This document shows, piece after piece, positions 19,161 through 27,988 of a stretch of DNA of 54,292 nt. Below the pieces are notes generated by a model. It searched no databases, was not told the DNA's origin, and was given only the letters and a program-made list of their open reading frames with translations. The position numbers and the translations under genes were made by a program. The stretch spans positions 1 through 54,292 of the forward strand of contig NZ_JABTCG010000010.1 of the NCBI RefSeq assembly GCF_014610845.1, read 5' to 3'. The first letter of the stretch is position 1, and each line of letters begins with the position of its first letter. This DNA is from Maribacter arenosus. GTDB lineage: Bacteria; Bacteroidota; Bacteroidia; Flavobacteriales; Flavobacteriaceae.

Positions 19161-19607
19161 TTATCCTTGTTTTTTTCCTTTGGAGCGATTTCCTTTGTCT
19201 TTACGATGCTCCCCTCTTTTTTTATGGTGCATTTCCCATTTCGCAAATTGTTCCTCGTTTAGGATTTTTTTAAGTTCGGCCTTATGGGCTATCGCAGCAT
19301 CCAAACGTTCTTGTTTCATTGCAAAACGCTCATCACTCGTTAGCGCTTTTGCTTCTCCTGATTCTTTTTGGGCCTTGCGTGCTTCCATTTGAGCTTTCCG
19401 TTTTTTGGCATTTTCCAAGTTCAAAGCTTGGACTTTTGTTTGCTGGGCTTGGGTCAAATCAAGGTCCAAGGTCATTTTTTTGGTTTGAAGTGTTGCCATT
19501 TGTTCGGCAGACATATTTTTATACTCCCCCCTTTGACCTCTTTCACCTTTTTGAGCCATGGCGGTAAACCCAGCCATAAGTACGACTAATAAAATTACTT
19601 TTTTCAT
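19161..19607 (-). CDS. Small secreted Spy/DUF4890-like protein
   Basis: 148 aa. Signal peptide (MKKVILLVVLMAGFTAMAQ), then a helical, highly charged mature part. It has the pattern of DUF4890 and Spy/CpxP-type periplasmic chaperone-like proteins: MTLDLDLTQAQQTKVQALN early, LDAAIAHKAELKKILNEEQFAKWE late, and a Lys/Gly-rich tail. It may act in the periplasm as a stress or metal-responsive chaperone; this is by family resemblance only. Confidence 0.75.
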   Translation of the reverse strand: MKKVILLVVLMAGFTAMAQKGERGQRGEYKNMSAEQMATLQTKKMTLDLDLTQAQQTKVQALNLENAKKRKAQMEARKAQKESGEAKALTSDERFAMKQERLDAAIAHKAELKKILNEEQFAKWEMHHKKRGEHRKDKGNRSKGKKQG

Positions 19608-19703
19608 GTTATTTGTTTTATGATTTTGGTACTAAGACACAAGATTGACATCAAGGTTTAGTGACGGTATTTGATTTAAGTTTAGTTTAACAATATTCAA
19701 CAC

Positions 19704-19739
19704 AAAAAAGGGCAAGAAATAGATTCCTTGCCCTTTTTT
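19704..19739. terminator. Orphan terminator-like hairpin
   Basis: A 13-bp stem (AAAAAAGGGCAAG / CTTGCCCTTTTTT, about 10-nt loop) lies about 100 nt upstream of the Spy-like gene and 590 nt past the hemL terminator. No recognised gene ends here. It would stop a leftward transcript coming from the gene-poor stretch 19.74-20.47 kb. Confidence 0.7.
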
Positions 19740-19998
19740 AAAACCTTTCGATTTTATTTTGAACTTTTAATACAGATTTTAATATTGAATAGTTTAATTC
19801 TATTTGAAACTCGACTTAATGGTTATAGTGAAAGTATACTTTAAAAATAAACATTAAGATCAAGTAGGTACCTAAGGCTATGAAATAAGTCATACTATTT
19901 GGGGGTTTTTGATTACGTTATCAAAGATAGCAACAGAAGTACTATGAAATTCCCGATTGTTGCCAACTCAACATTTTATATGGTGAAATATCCTATTT

Positions 19999-20097
19999 AT
20001 GATGTTTAAGGTTTTCGGATATCGGATTTATATGCTTTTGGTCGCAGGGCTTACCTTTTTAGGTAAAACTTCTGCGTACGTGGCAACTAAAAACTAG
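19999..20097 (+). CDS. Possible small hydrophobic peptide
   Basis: This 32-aa frame is the only coding-like thing I see in the gene-poor stretch 19,608-20,503. It starts at a double ATG (MMFKVFGYRIYMLL..), has a hydrophobic run ending SAY like a signal peptide or single membrane helix, and stops at TAG. A terminator-like hairpin follows 89 nt later. No homolog recognised and no clear promoter box, so it may be chance. The rest of the stretch is AT-rich and featureless except for two hairpins. Confidence 0.25.
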   Translation: MMFKVFGYRIYMLLVAGLTFLGKTSAYVATKN

Positions 20098-20185
20098 GAA
20101 ATTTGGAGGATGGTGTAACATTATAGGAAAATTACAGTCATATAAGTAGAGAATTTTCATTTTTCAATTTTCGAATTAGTCTATA

Positions 20186-20216
20186 AATAAAGCTGTTGCT
20201 ATGCAATGGCTTTATT
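20186..20216. terminator. Terminator-like hairpin in the gene-poor stretch
   Basis: Arms AATAAAGCTGTTGC / GCAATGGCTTTATT match at 12 of 14 positions around a 3-nt loop. T-rich DNA flanks both sides. It could terminate a rightward transcript covering the small frame at 19,999. Confidence 0.5.
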
Positions 20217-20472
20217 TTATTCGTGTATTTCCCATGTATTTCACCGATAAAAGGCACTTCTAACGGTAGTTAACATAAATATAACACTAAATAGTCGATT
20301 TACTTCCTTCCTAAATTTCAGCTTTAAAATTTGCCTCGCAGATAAACCAGACAACCTAATAATGCTAAGTTGATAATTTAGTAAGACAGTTTTTGTCGAA
20401 TTGATTTTCACCGACCAGTGAATACCCCTTAACCGAACATCCCAATACAATAATAACTGCTCGAATGTGTTA

Positions 20473-20480
20473 TACCTTTG
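20473..20480 (+). promoter_or_regulatory. -7 box for the acidic secreted protein gene
   Basis: TACCTTTG, a perfect TAnnTTTG match, ends 23 nt before the ATG of the downstream gene. No convincing -33 TTG at the expected distance. Confidence 0.5.
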
Positions 20481-20503
20481 CTTAGAAATTAACCTTTAGC
20501 GTT

Positions 20504-20914
20504 ATGAATAGAAAAACAATTTTACTAGGTTTTATAGCAGGTCTACTGTTTGTGAACGGGATGTTCGCAAATGACCCAAGAATAGAAAATGATGATTTAG
20601 ATTTAAATACCATTGAGTACGTCGAAGATGACATAGACTTTGACCTTGGTTTTAATACGGCGGATTATCTTCCAGAAGATTTTGATCCCAATCAAGTTTA
20701 TTTCAACATTAATTCTATTGATTATATAAAAGAGGAATGGGTATTACAAATAGATACGAAAAAATATCTGCCCAAAGGATTTGATCCGTATGCCTACCCT
20801 TCGGATGTAGAGAGTATTAATTATATCGATGAAAATGATGCGTTCGAATTTAATTTGGATTCGACGTCAATTTTCGTTAACGGTTTCAACTCAAATACAA
20901 ATCTTTCAAAATAG
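20504..20914 (+). CDS. Small acidic secreted protein with internal repeat
   Basis: 136 aa. Signal peptide (MNRKTILLGFIAGLLFVNGMFA), then a very acidic mature chain. Two copies of an imperfect unit are visible: YLPEDFDPNQVYFNINSIDY followed by IKE, and YLPKGFDPYAYPSDVESINY followed by IDE. A weaker earlier half (NTIEYVEDDIDF) and later half (STSIFVNGFN) suggest more degenerate copies. No family recognised. It is probably periplasmic or surface exposed. Monocistronic, with its own -7 box and terminator. Confidence 0.75.
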   Translation: MNRKTILLGFIAGLLFVNGMFANDPRIENDDLDLNTIEYVEDDIDFDLGFNTADYLPEDFDPNQVYFNINSIDYIKEEWVLQIDTKKYLPKGFDPYAYPSDVESINYIDENDAFEFNLDSTSIFVNGFNSNTNLSK

Positions 20915-20939
20915 AAATTTAATTATCCGATTCACTTAT

Positions 20940-20968
20940 AAACCCCCGTTCTAAACGGGGGTTTCGTT
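20940..20968. terminator. Bidirectional terminator
   Basis: A 10-bp stem AAACCCCCGT / ACGGGGGTTT with a 5-nt loop and a T-rich tail, placed between the stops of the convergent acidic-protein and SLC13 genes. Confidence 0.85.
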
Positions 20969-20969
20969 T

Positions 20970-22400
20970 TTAAAATAAGAGTGGAACAATAAATTGAAAT
21001 AGTATCACCAACAAGGCAACGGAAATCAAATTCAAAATAAGGCCCACTCGGGCCATTTGATGCACTTTTATATACCCACTGGCAAATACAATAGCATTAG
21101 GCGGCGTAGCCATGGGAAGCATAAAAGCACAGCTACTGGCTATGGTCACGGGAATCAGTAAATAAAGAATGGGTATCTCCAAACCAATGGCAATACCCGC
21201 CACAACAGGAGCTAAAACAGCTACCAATGCCACATTGCTCATCAATTCGGTCATAAATAACATTAAGATGATCAAAAGGATGGCCGTAACTAAAATACTG
21301 ATCTCACTTGACGCAATGCCATTAGCTACAAGATCCACAATTCCACTAACATTCATACCTTTTGCCAAAGCCAATCCACCACCAAAAAGAATGAGAATAC
21401 CCCATGCCAATTTATGGGTGTCACCCCAATGGATCAAGAAATCGCCTTTTTTGAGGTTATAGGGTATTGTGAACAGAGAAATTGCCGCTAACATGCTTAT
21501 TATCGTATCAGATAATCCCAAATCCGGTAGTATCTTATTGATGAGGGTTCTGAAAATCCAAAGAAAGACAGTTACTCCAAAAATGATAAGAACCATTTTT
21601 TCCTTTCCGCCCATGGGGCCTAATTTTGTAAGTTCATCCTTTATGACATTCTTTGATGCAGCGAACTTTAATTGCCCGCTAGGGAACATCCATTTTACTA
21701 GGACCAAATAACTGATGACTATCATTACCGCTGAGAATGGAACACCGATCACCATCCATTTTAAAAAGGAGATTTCAATATTATATTCATTTTCCAACAA
21801 TCCTATCATCACAGAATTTGGCGGCGTACCTATTACTGTTGCAATTCCCCCTGCGTTGGCTGAAAATGCTATACCCAACATGACACTCAGTGCAAAGTTG
21901 CTATCTTTCTTGGTAAAGCCATCTTCGTCGTATAAGAGCAAATCAATAACCGACATCGCAATGGGTAACATGACTACGGTACTTGCTGTATTGCTGATCC
22001 ACATACTCAATGCTGCAGTAGCGATCATAAAGCCTAGGACTACTTTGTCAGGTGTTGTTCCCGTAATATTGATAATGGTTAAGGCAATACGTTTATGCAG
22101 ATTCACTTTTTCAAGCGCCAAGGCCATTACAAAACCTCCAAAGAATAGGAAGATTATCGGACTACCGTAGTTAGCCCCTACTTCTGCAATGGGTAGGATA
22201 TCCAAAAGAGGAAAAAGTAGCAAGGGCAATAAAGCCGTCACCGAAATGGATACCGCTTCGGTAATCCACCAAATAATCATCCATATGGCAATGGCTATGA
22301 CCGCATCCCCTTTCTCCGAAATTAGGGCACTTGGTAGATTGCTGATTATCAGGAATAAAATTGGCCCAAGGAATAGCCCCAATTTTCTGCTTAGGTTCAT
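20970..22400 (-). CDS. SLC13 (DASS) family sodium-coupled dicarboxylate/anion transporter
   Basis: 476 aa, about 12 membrane segments. Family features include the paired SNT-type motifs WISNTASTVVMLP (about residue 135) and TELMSNVALVAVLAP (about 385), and MLPMATPPNAIVFASG near the C-terminus. DASS carriers move succinate, malate, citrate or sulfate with Na+. The presence of SNT and PPNAIVF-type motifs favours dicarboxylates. It follows lysS on the same strand after a 186-nt gap and has a terminator downstream. Confidence 0.9.
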   Translation of the reverse strand: MNLSRKLGLFLGPILFLIISNLPSALISEKGDAVIAIAIWMIIWWITEAVSISVTALLPLLLFPLLDILPIAEVGANYGSPIIFLFFGGFVMALALEKVNLHKRIALTIINITGTTPDKVVLGFMIATAALSMWISNTASTVVMLPIAMSVIDLLLYDEDGFTKKDSNFALSVMLGIAFSANAGGIATVIGTPPNSVMIGLLENEYNIEISFLKWMVIGVPFSAVMIVISYLVLVKWMFPSGQLKFAASKNVIKDELTKLGPMGGKEKMVLIIFGVTVFLWIFRTLINKILPDLGLSDTIISMLAAISLFTIPYNLKKGDFLIHWGDTHKLAWGILILFGGGLALAKGMNVSGIVDLVANGIASSEISILVTAILLIILMLFMTELMSNVALVAVLAPVVAGIAIGLEIPILYLLIPVTIASSCAFMLPMATPPNAIVFASGYIKVHQMARVGLILNLISVALLVILFQFIVPLLF

Positions 22401-22586
22401 TGGATGTTGATTAGAACCCCTAAACTATACTTTTTCTTTTAATTATGGCGTGGGTTAATTGAAATACAAGATTCCAGGTGAAATCAAGAACACCAAGAAA
22501 ATAAAGCCAACCATGATTTGTAAAGCTTTAAACAGATTATCAATGGCTAAACCTCTTTGGAGAATGTATAACCGTTTAGATGCGGG

Positions 22587-24278
22587 TTAGGATGTGAGTT
22601 GCACTGTTTTGGAGTCACCCACGACCTCAACCTTAAGTAAATCATGTCTAGAAAGGGCTTTCATTGATTTATCCCATTTCTTTCCGCTTAGCCCAGCTTT
22701 GTTTTTTAGGTCTTCCAAGGCCATTTGGCCATTCGATTTCAATAAATCCAAAATCATTTTCTCTTCCTCTGATAATTCAACCTGTTTTTTCTCAGGTCGC
22801 ATTTGTGGGAAGAACAATACTTCTTGGATCGAAGAGTTATTGGTCAAAAGCATCACCAAACGGTCAATACCAATGCCAATTCCTGAAGTGGGGGGCATAC
22901 CATATTCCAAGGCCCTTAAGAAATCCTGGTCTATGAACATGGCTTCATCATCCCCTTTTTCCGAAAGTTTTAACTGCTCCTCGAAACGTTCGCGTTGTTC
23001 TATGGGATCGTTAAGCTCTGAATAGGCATTTGCAATTTCCTTACCATTGACTATTAGTTCAAAACGCTCGGTCAATGCTGGGTTTGTGCGGTGTTCTTTC
23101 GTTAACGGACTCATCTCTTTAGGATAGTCAATAATAAAGGTAGGTTGAACGTAATGGTGTTCGCATTTTTCCCCAAAAATCTCATCGATTAATTTTCCGA
23201 TGCCCATGGTTTCATCTACCTCAATACCTAATTTTTTGGCGGTTTCACGTAATTTTTCCTCGTCCATCCCAGCGACTTCTACCCCAGTATGGATTTTTAT
23301 GGCCTCCAAAATAGGTACTCGAGCGTAAGGTGCCTTAAACTCAATTTCGTTCTTACCGACGGTCACTTTGGAGCTACCATTGGCGTCAATGGCCACTTTT
23401 TCCAAAAGTTGTTCTGTAGTTTCCATCATCCAATTGTAGTCTTTATAGGCCACATAGAGTTCCATAACGGTAAATTCAGGATTATGGGTACGGTCCATGC
23501 CCTCGTTTCTAAAATCCTTTGAAAACTCATATACGCCATCAAAACCACCAACAATCAATCTTTTCAGATAAAGCTCGTTGGCAATTCTTAGATATAATGG
23601 CATGTTCAATGCATTATGGTGAGTTAAGAAAGGACGGGCGGCAGCCCCACCAGGGATGGGTTGTAAAATAGGGGTCTCGACCTCTAAATAGCCTTTTTTA
23701 TTGTAGAATTCCCGTATGCTATTCGTGATTTTTGTACGCTTGATAAACGTTTCCTTTACCGACGGATTCACCACCAAATCAACATAGCGTTGACGATACC
23801 GGAGTTCAGGATCATTGAATTCGTCATGCACATTCCCTTCAGCATCTTTTTTTGGCAAGGGTAGCGGGCGTAATGCCTTGCTAAGCATGGTAAAGTCTTT
23901 GACCATAACGGTCTTTTCACCGACTTGAGTGGTGAACAATTCACCTTCAACACCAATGATATCCCCTATGTCCAACAATTTTTTATAGATTTCGTTGTAC
24001 TTGGATTTATCCTCATCAGGGCAAATGACATCGCGATTAAAATACAATTGAATTCTTCCTGCACTGTCCTGAAGCTCGGCAAAAGATGCTTTCCCCTGAA
24101 TCCTACGGGACATCAATCTGCCAGAAATAACAACTTTCTTCCCTTCAACGTATTCATTTTTGATACTTTTTGAAGTCCCATCCACGGGATAGAGGGCTGC
24201 CGGATAAGGGTTGATTCCCATTTCCCTCAACTTGGTTAATTTTTCGCGACGTATAATTTCTTGTTCTGAAAGCTGCAT
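22587..24278 (-). CDS. lysS: Lysine--tRNA ligase (class II)
   Basis: 563 aa. An N-terminal OB-fold anticodon-binding domain ([33 protein letters not shown] split over residues 44-76), then the class II catalytic core ([35 protein letters not shown]). The C-terminal extension ([31 protein letters not shown]) is typical of Bacteroidota LysS and gives a longer protein than E. coli (505 aa). After the stop the same frame stays open for a further 43 codons (see findings). Confidence 0.97.
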   Translation of the reverse strand: MQLSEQEIIRREKLTKLREMGINPYPAALYPVDGTSKSIKNEYVEGKKVVISGRLMSRRIQGKASFAELQDSAGRIQLYFNRDVICPDEDKSKYNEIYKKLLDIGDIIGVEGELFTTQVGEKTVMVKDFTMLSKALRPLPLPKKDAEGNVHDEFNDPELRYRQRYVDLVVNPSVKETFIKRTKITNSIREFYNKKGYLEVETPILQPIPGGAAARPFLTHHNALNMPLYLRIANELYLKRLIVGGFDGVYEFSKDFRNEGMDRTHNPEFTVMELYVAYKDYNWMMETTEQLLEKVAIDANGSSKVTVGKNEIEFKAPYARVPILEAIKIHTGVEVAGMDEEKLRETAKKLGIEVDETMGIGKLIDEIFGEKCEHHYVQPTFIIDYPKEMSPLTKEHRTNPALTERFELIVNGKEIANAYSELNDPIEQRERFEEQLKLSEKGDDEAMFIDQDFLRALEYGMPPTSGIGIGIDRLVMLLTNNSSIQEVLFFPQMRPEKKQVELSEEEKMILDLLKSNGQMALEDLKNKAGLSGKKWDKSMKALSRHDLLKVEVVGDSKTVQLTS

Positions 24279-24528
24279 TAGGATTTTTTTTAAAGCCCAA
24301 ATTTACATTTTTTAATAAAGAGGAAAGATACTTTTTGATTATTACCCTTAATTCGAGTGATCCTTTTGGTTAACATGACAAAAATCATAGATTCATCAGT
24401 CCTTCTATAGTTGTTTTGTAAGGTCAAAGACGGCCTCTATTTCTTTGGGTTCCATACTTTAGTTTCTGAAGCTTATAATTTGACAGGTAGTAGGTTCTAG
24501 TTGTACTAATAATTAAATCTCTAATAAA

Positions 24529-25425
24529 ATGAAATCTATTTTAATAAGCATTCTAACAGTATTATGTTTTGGCTTTGGTGTAAAAGGTCAAGAATTGTCA
24601 CCTTACATTAAGATCGGGGAGACCAGTGAGACCATTCAACAGGCTTCTGATAACGTTGTTAAAGTTTTAAAGGAAAATTCCTATTCAATATTGGGCTCCT
24701 ATAATCCTATGAACAATAGTGGTTATAAAGTCGTCGTATTTACAAATAACGATTTAAGAAACACGGTGGTCAAAATTAAGGATAGAGGTGCATTGGCTGC
24801 TGCATTCAAAGTTGGTTTTGTCAGTAAAAATGGAAAAATCACTATTTCGTATACCAACCCGGATTATATTTTAAGAGCTTATTTAGGGGATAATTACGGG
24901 ACTTACAAAAGTACTTTCGAAAAGTTCAGCGCCGATTTGAAAACGGCTTTTTCTTCAATTGGTGATGAATTCAAACCTTTTGGTGGAACCGTTGAAGCTA
25001 ATAAATTAAAAAAATACCACTATAAGATTATGATGCCCTATTTTTCGGATCCTGTTGAATTGAATGAGTTTTCTTCTTTTGAAGAAGGTTTGGCGATAAT
25101 CGAAGGTAATCTGAAATCGAAAAAAGGCAATACGGTTCAAGTCTATAAATTGGTTTATCCGGATAAAGAGGTTGCCGTTTTTGGCGTGGGATTAAGTAGC
25201 AAGGAAGATGGGGAATCACATTTTTTACCAAAAATCGGGACCGATCATGTAGCAGCATTACCTTATGAACTAATATTACAGGGAAACAAGGCAACAATGC
25301 TGCATGGTAAATATAGAATAGCCTTGCATTGGCCAGATTTGACCATGGGTACATTTATGAAGATCATGAGTACACCTGGCGATATTGAGGATGCTCTAGA
25401 AGGGCTCTGTATAAACGAAAATTAA
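24529..25425 (+). CDS. Secreted protein of unknown function
   Basis: 298 aa. Signal peptide (MKSILISILTVLCFGFGVKGQ), then a globular mature domain with conserved-looking blocks: EKFSADLKTAFSSIGDEFKPFGG (split), KYHYKIMMPYFSDPVELNEFSSFEEG, AVFGVGLSSKEDGESHFLP and MLHGKYRIALHWPDLTMGTF. I do not recognise the family. It has its own region and terminator, so it is a stand-alone gene, probably periplasmic. Confidence 0.7.
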   Translation: MKSILISILTVLCFGFGVKGQELSPYIKIGETSETIQQASDNVVKVLKENSYSILGSYNPMNNSGYKVVVFTNNDLRNTVVKIKDRGALAAAFKVGFVSKNGKITISYTNPDYILRAYLGDNYGTYKSTFEKFSADLKTAFSSIGDEFKPFGGTVEANKLKKYHYKIMMPYFSDPVELNEFSSFEEGLAIIEGNLKSKKGNTVQVYKLVYPDKEVAVFGVGLSSKEDGESHFLPKIGTDHVAALPYELILQGNKATMLHGKYRIALHWPDLTMGTFMKIMSTPGDIEDALEGLCINEN

Positions 25426-25484
25426 TTTTATACTATTTTAAAAATCCCCCATGTCTTGTTGTAAGACGCATTATTTTTTTAAAG

Positions 25485-25516
25485 AAAAGGGCCTTCAATA
25501 TTGAAGGCCCTTTTCA
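25485..25516 (+). terminator. Intrinsic terminator
   Basis: A 14-bp perfect stem AAAAGGGCCTTCAA / TTGAAGGCCCTTTT with a 2-nt loop, 60 nt after the stop of the secreted protein gene. Confidence 0.88.
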
Positions 25517-25586
25517 ATACTAAGAATTGTAACAAATTGGATAATTTAGCGTCATATTATTACATCAATCAATAAATCCTACTACA

Positions 25587-25742
25587 ATGAGTTTTATTCG
25601 TGTGCTTTTGGCAATTATCTTCCCTCCCTTGTCCGTCATCGGAAAAGGTTGTGGGTCGTTCCTAATTGTCTTACTTTTGACGTTTTGCGGCTGGGTACCG
25701 GGCGTTATTGCGGCCTTGGTCATCCTCAACAATCCTAATTAA
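25587..25742 (+). CDS. YqaE/Pmp3 family small membrane protein
   Basis: 51 aa: two membrane helices with the family pattern LLAIIFPPLSVIGKGCG, then LLTFCGWVPGVIAALVIL and a short NNPN tail. Pmp3/UPF0057 proteins sit in the inner membrane and are often induced by salt or osmotic stress. The position between a terminator and the next lipoprotein gene fits a real gene. Its stop is 7 nt before the start chosen for the next gene, suggesting an operon. Confidence 0.9.
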   Translation: MSFIRVLLAIIFPPLSVIGKGCGSFLIVLLLTFCGWVPGVIAALVILNNPN

Positions 25743-25749
25743 GTATAAT

Positions 25750-26487
25750 ATGTTCAAATTACGTTATTGGTCATTACTACTCGTTGTGGCCCTAGTAGCT
25801 TCATGCAATTTTACAGAGGAAATTTATCTTAATGATGATGGTTCAGGGAAACTGTCGATCAATTTCGATGGTTCGGAAATGATGGATATGGCTGGGGATG
25901 AAATGATGAAAAGTGGGGAGAAGGCCATAGATTCGGTTATTTCGTTCAAGGCATTTTTAGAGGAAAAAAAGGATAGTATTGCAACATTATCTGCCGCTGA
26001 ACAAGCTAAATTGAAAAAACTTGAACCTTTTAAGCTTCATATGGTTATGAACCCAGAAACCAAGGAGATGAAGTTCGATATGTTCAGTGAGTTCAAGAAT
26101 ATAACAGAAGTAAGTGATGCCTTTAATACCTTTCAAGAAGCCAGTAGTATTGGTCCAGGAGGTAATAACCAAGCCACACCTGCCGGAATGGGGAATCAGA
26201 GTACCGAAGTGGAATATTCCTTTACAGCGAACACTTTCAAACGAACGGCTAAAATTATCGATAGTCTTTTACAACAACAAAGCGTGGATAGTTTAGCTGG
26301 GGCCGAAATGTTTCTTTCAGGCTCCATGTATAAGTTAAAATACCACTTCCCTAGAAGAGTAAAATCTTCGTCTATTGAAGCGGCTACCTATAGTGCAGAT
26401 GGTAAGACCTTATTTTATGAAATCGATTTTCTTTCCTATATGAAAAATCCGGATACCTTGAATATCGAGGTTGAGTTGGAAGACTAA
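25750..26487 (+). CDS. Lipoprotein of unknown function
   Basis: 245 aa from the Met that begins a good lipoprotein signal (MFKLRYWSLLLVVALVASC, Cys19). An upstream frame would begin inside the YqaE gene and bury the signal, so I reject it. The mature part starts NFTEEIYLNDDGSGKLSINFDGSEM, a pattern seen in flavobacterial lipoproteins, with a Gly/Asn/Gln linker around 145-160. Function unknown. It lies just after YqaE and 32 nt before lipB. Confidence 0.78.
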   Translation: MFKLRYWSLLLVVALVASCNFTEEIYLNDDGSGKLSINFDGSEMMDMAGDEMMKSGEKAIDSVISFKAFLEEKKDSIATLSAAEQAKLKKLEPFKLHMVMNPETKEMKFDMFSEFKNITEVSDAFNTFQEASSIGPGGNNQATPAGMGNQSTEVEYSFTANTFKRTAKIIDSLLQQQSVDSLAGAEMFLSGSMYKLKYHFPRRVKSSSIEAATYSADGKTLFYEIDFLSYMKNPDTLNIEVELED

Positions 26488-26519
26488 CCGTCTATAATGG
26501 ACTTTGTATCTTAGATGTG

Positions 26520-27221
26520 ATGAACAAGAAGGTTGAACTACAGGATTTAGGTCTAAAGGACTATAAGGAAACCTGGGATTTTCAAGAGGAATTATTCCAG
26601 AAAACCTTAGCCATCAAGATCAAGAATAGACGGGAAGAAACACAAGTTTTAACACCAAATCATTTTCTTTTGGTAGAACATCCCCATGTATATACGTTGG
26701 GAAAAAGCGGGGATATTGACAATCTGTTGGTCGATGAAAAAGTCTTGGCCGAAAAAGGAGCGAAATTCTACAAAATAAATAGGGGAGGGGATATCACCTA
26801 TCACGGACCTGGACAAATCGTAGGGTATCCTATATTGGATTTGGACAATTTTTTTACCGACATTCATAAATACCTTCGACTGTTGGAGGAAATGGTCATT
26901 CTGACTTTGGCCGAATACGGGGTAAAAGCAGAACGCTCCAAAGGGGAAACTGGGGTCTGGTTGGATGTAGGCACCCCGTTTGCCCGAAAAATCTGTGCCA
27001 TGGGTGTACGCGCCAGCCGGTGGGTAACCATGCATGGTTTTGCCATGAACGTGAATGCCGATCTGGGGTATTTTGATCTGATGATCCCTTGCGGTATCAA
27101 AGGCAAGGCGGTCACCTCTTTAAATGTAGAATTGGGGAAAAAAGAAGTTCCCATGGCCCAAGTCAAAGAGAAATTATTGAAACACTTCTCACAGCTATTT
27201 GAAGCGGAGATCATAAACTAA
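26520..27221 (+). CDS. lipB: Lipoyl(octanoyl) transferase LipB
   Basis: 233 aa from ATG; an in-frame GTG one codon earlier is possible. It transfers octanoate from acyl-carrier protein to lipoyl domains. Motifs: the substrate-binding loop NRGGDITYHGPGQIVGYPILDL and the catalytic Cys/Lys block MIPCGIKGKAVTSL. An N-terminal extension of about 20 residues is usual in Bacteroidota. A bidirectional terminator begins within the stop codon. Confidence 0.95.
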   Translation: MNKKVELQDLGLKDYKETWDFQEELFQKTLAIKIKNRREETQVLTPNHFLLVEHPHVYTLGKSGDIDNLLVDEKVLAEKGAKFYKINRGGDITYHGPGQIVGYPILDLDNFFTDIHKYLRLLEEMVILTLAEYGVKAERSKGETGVWLDVGTPFARKICAMGVRASRWVTMHGFAMNVNADLGYFDLMIPCGIKGKAVTSLNVELGKKEVPMAQVKEKLLKHFSQLFEAEIIN

Positions 27222-27249
27222 AAAACCGAGGCTTAAACCTCGGTTTTTT
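27220..27249. terminator. Bidirectional terminator between lipB and the collagen-like gene
   Basis: A 12-bp perfect stem AAAAAACCGAGG / CCTCGGTTTTTT with a 6-nt loop, between convergent stop codons. Confidence 0.93.
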
Positions 27250-27270
27250 GTTTTCAATATAACGGGAGTG

Positions 27271-27876
27271 TTAATAGTCAAGTCCAAAATAATCCATAAC
27301 GGCGTAGTAGTCATTAATATCGACTCCTGCTGATTTCAATGACTCACGAATACTTTCTTTTCCGCTTTTACCTGTAGTTGTATTGGTCGATTCGGCAATA
27401 ACGATTTTAAGTTTTCCCAATTCTACACTAGTTACATCCATGAATGTCTGTGTACCAACCTGATAAAAATGAACCCAATATTTTCCTACTGCAATATCAA
27501 CGGCAATATCATAGAATCCACCAGTGCCATTCGGCCAGACACTTGCAGGCACTGGGTAATAGGTGCCACTACCTGCCCCATTTTGTAGATAGCCGATGAT
27601 AAGATCATTATCGATGACCTCTTGAGTGAGTTCGGGTAAATCTACAGGAATGGAGTTTCCAGATTCGGAGGAAAGGTCAAATACATAGGTATTAACATTG
27701 GCATTGCCATCTTCGCCATTCTGGCCATCGGCCCCATCTTGTCCGGCCGGTCCTTGTACACCCTGTGGGCCTATGGCACCATCCATACCATCTTCCCCGT
27801 CTTTGGAACAGGAGAAAGCCATAATTAGCATTAGGGTCATCAATACATACTTTGTTTTGGTCATTACATTTTTCAT
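27271..27876 (-). CDS. Collagen-like lipoprotein A
   Basis: 201 aa. Lipobox MAFSC (Cys23), then directly a short collagen-like run of Gly-X-Y triplets (DGMDGAIGPQGVQGPAGQDG and on, to about residue 53). A globular domain of unknown type follows (NTYVFDLSSESGNSIPVDLPELTQEVI, KYWVHFYQVGTQTFMDVT). The tail GVDINDYYAVMDYFGLDY resembles that of the next protein. It is presumably exported to the cell surface. Upstream is one copy of the shared two-part element. Confidence 0.85.
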   Translation of the reverse strand: MKNVMTKTKYVLMTLMLIMAFSCSKDGEDGMDGAIGPQGVQGPAGQDGADGQNGEDGNANVNTYVFDLSSESGNSIPVDLPELTQEVIDNDLIIGYLQNGAGSGTYYPVPASVWPNGTGGFYDIAVDIAVGKYWVHFYQVGTQTFMDVTSVELGKLKIVIAESTNTTTGKSGKESIRESLKSAGVDINDYYAVMDYFGLDY

Positions 27877-27905
27877 GATTAAGAATTTTAAGTTTATTAT
27901 GTTCT

Positions 27906-27935
27906 TATTTATAGCCTTTAATGAAAAAGGTTAAC
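27906..27935 (-). promoter_or_regulatory. Shared element copy 1
   Basis: On the minus strand GTTAACCT, 15 nt, ATAAATA; it ends 29 nt before the ATG of collagen-like lipoprotein A. The left half is identical in nine of the ten copies. Layout suggests a -35/-10 pair for an alternative sigma factor. Confidence 0.7.
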
Positions 27936-27988
27936 ATTTAAATATGAAAAATCGAGGTGTGAGGGGCTCGGTTTATTGATTATTACGC

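Noticed and set aside
20241-20450. 69-codon minus-strand frame in the gene-poor stretch
   Set aside because: No family pattern, basic mixed composition, no promoter or signal peptide.
24367-24374. GTTAACCA upstream of lysS as an eleventh copy of the shared element
   Set aside because: The best right half (ATTAAGG) is at 14 rather than 15 nt, and the gene is a housekeeping synthetase; probably chance.
25708-25749. Upstream extension of the lipoprotein gene
   Set aside because: It would overlap the YqaE gene and place 14 residues before a clear lipoprotein signal peptide.
27690-27800. Repetitive DNA in the collagen-like genes as a separate repeat element
   Set aside because: The periodicity follows from Gly-X-Y codons and is part of the coding sequence.
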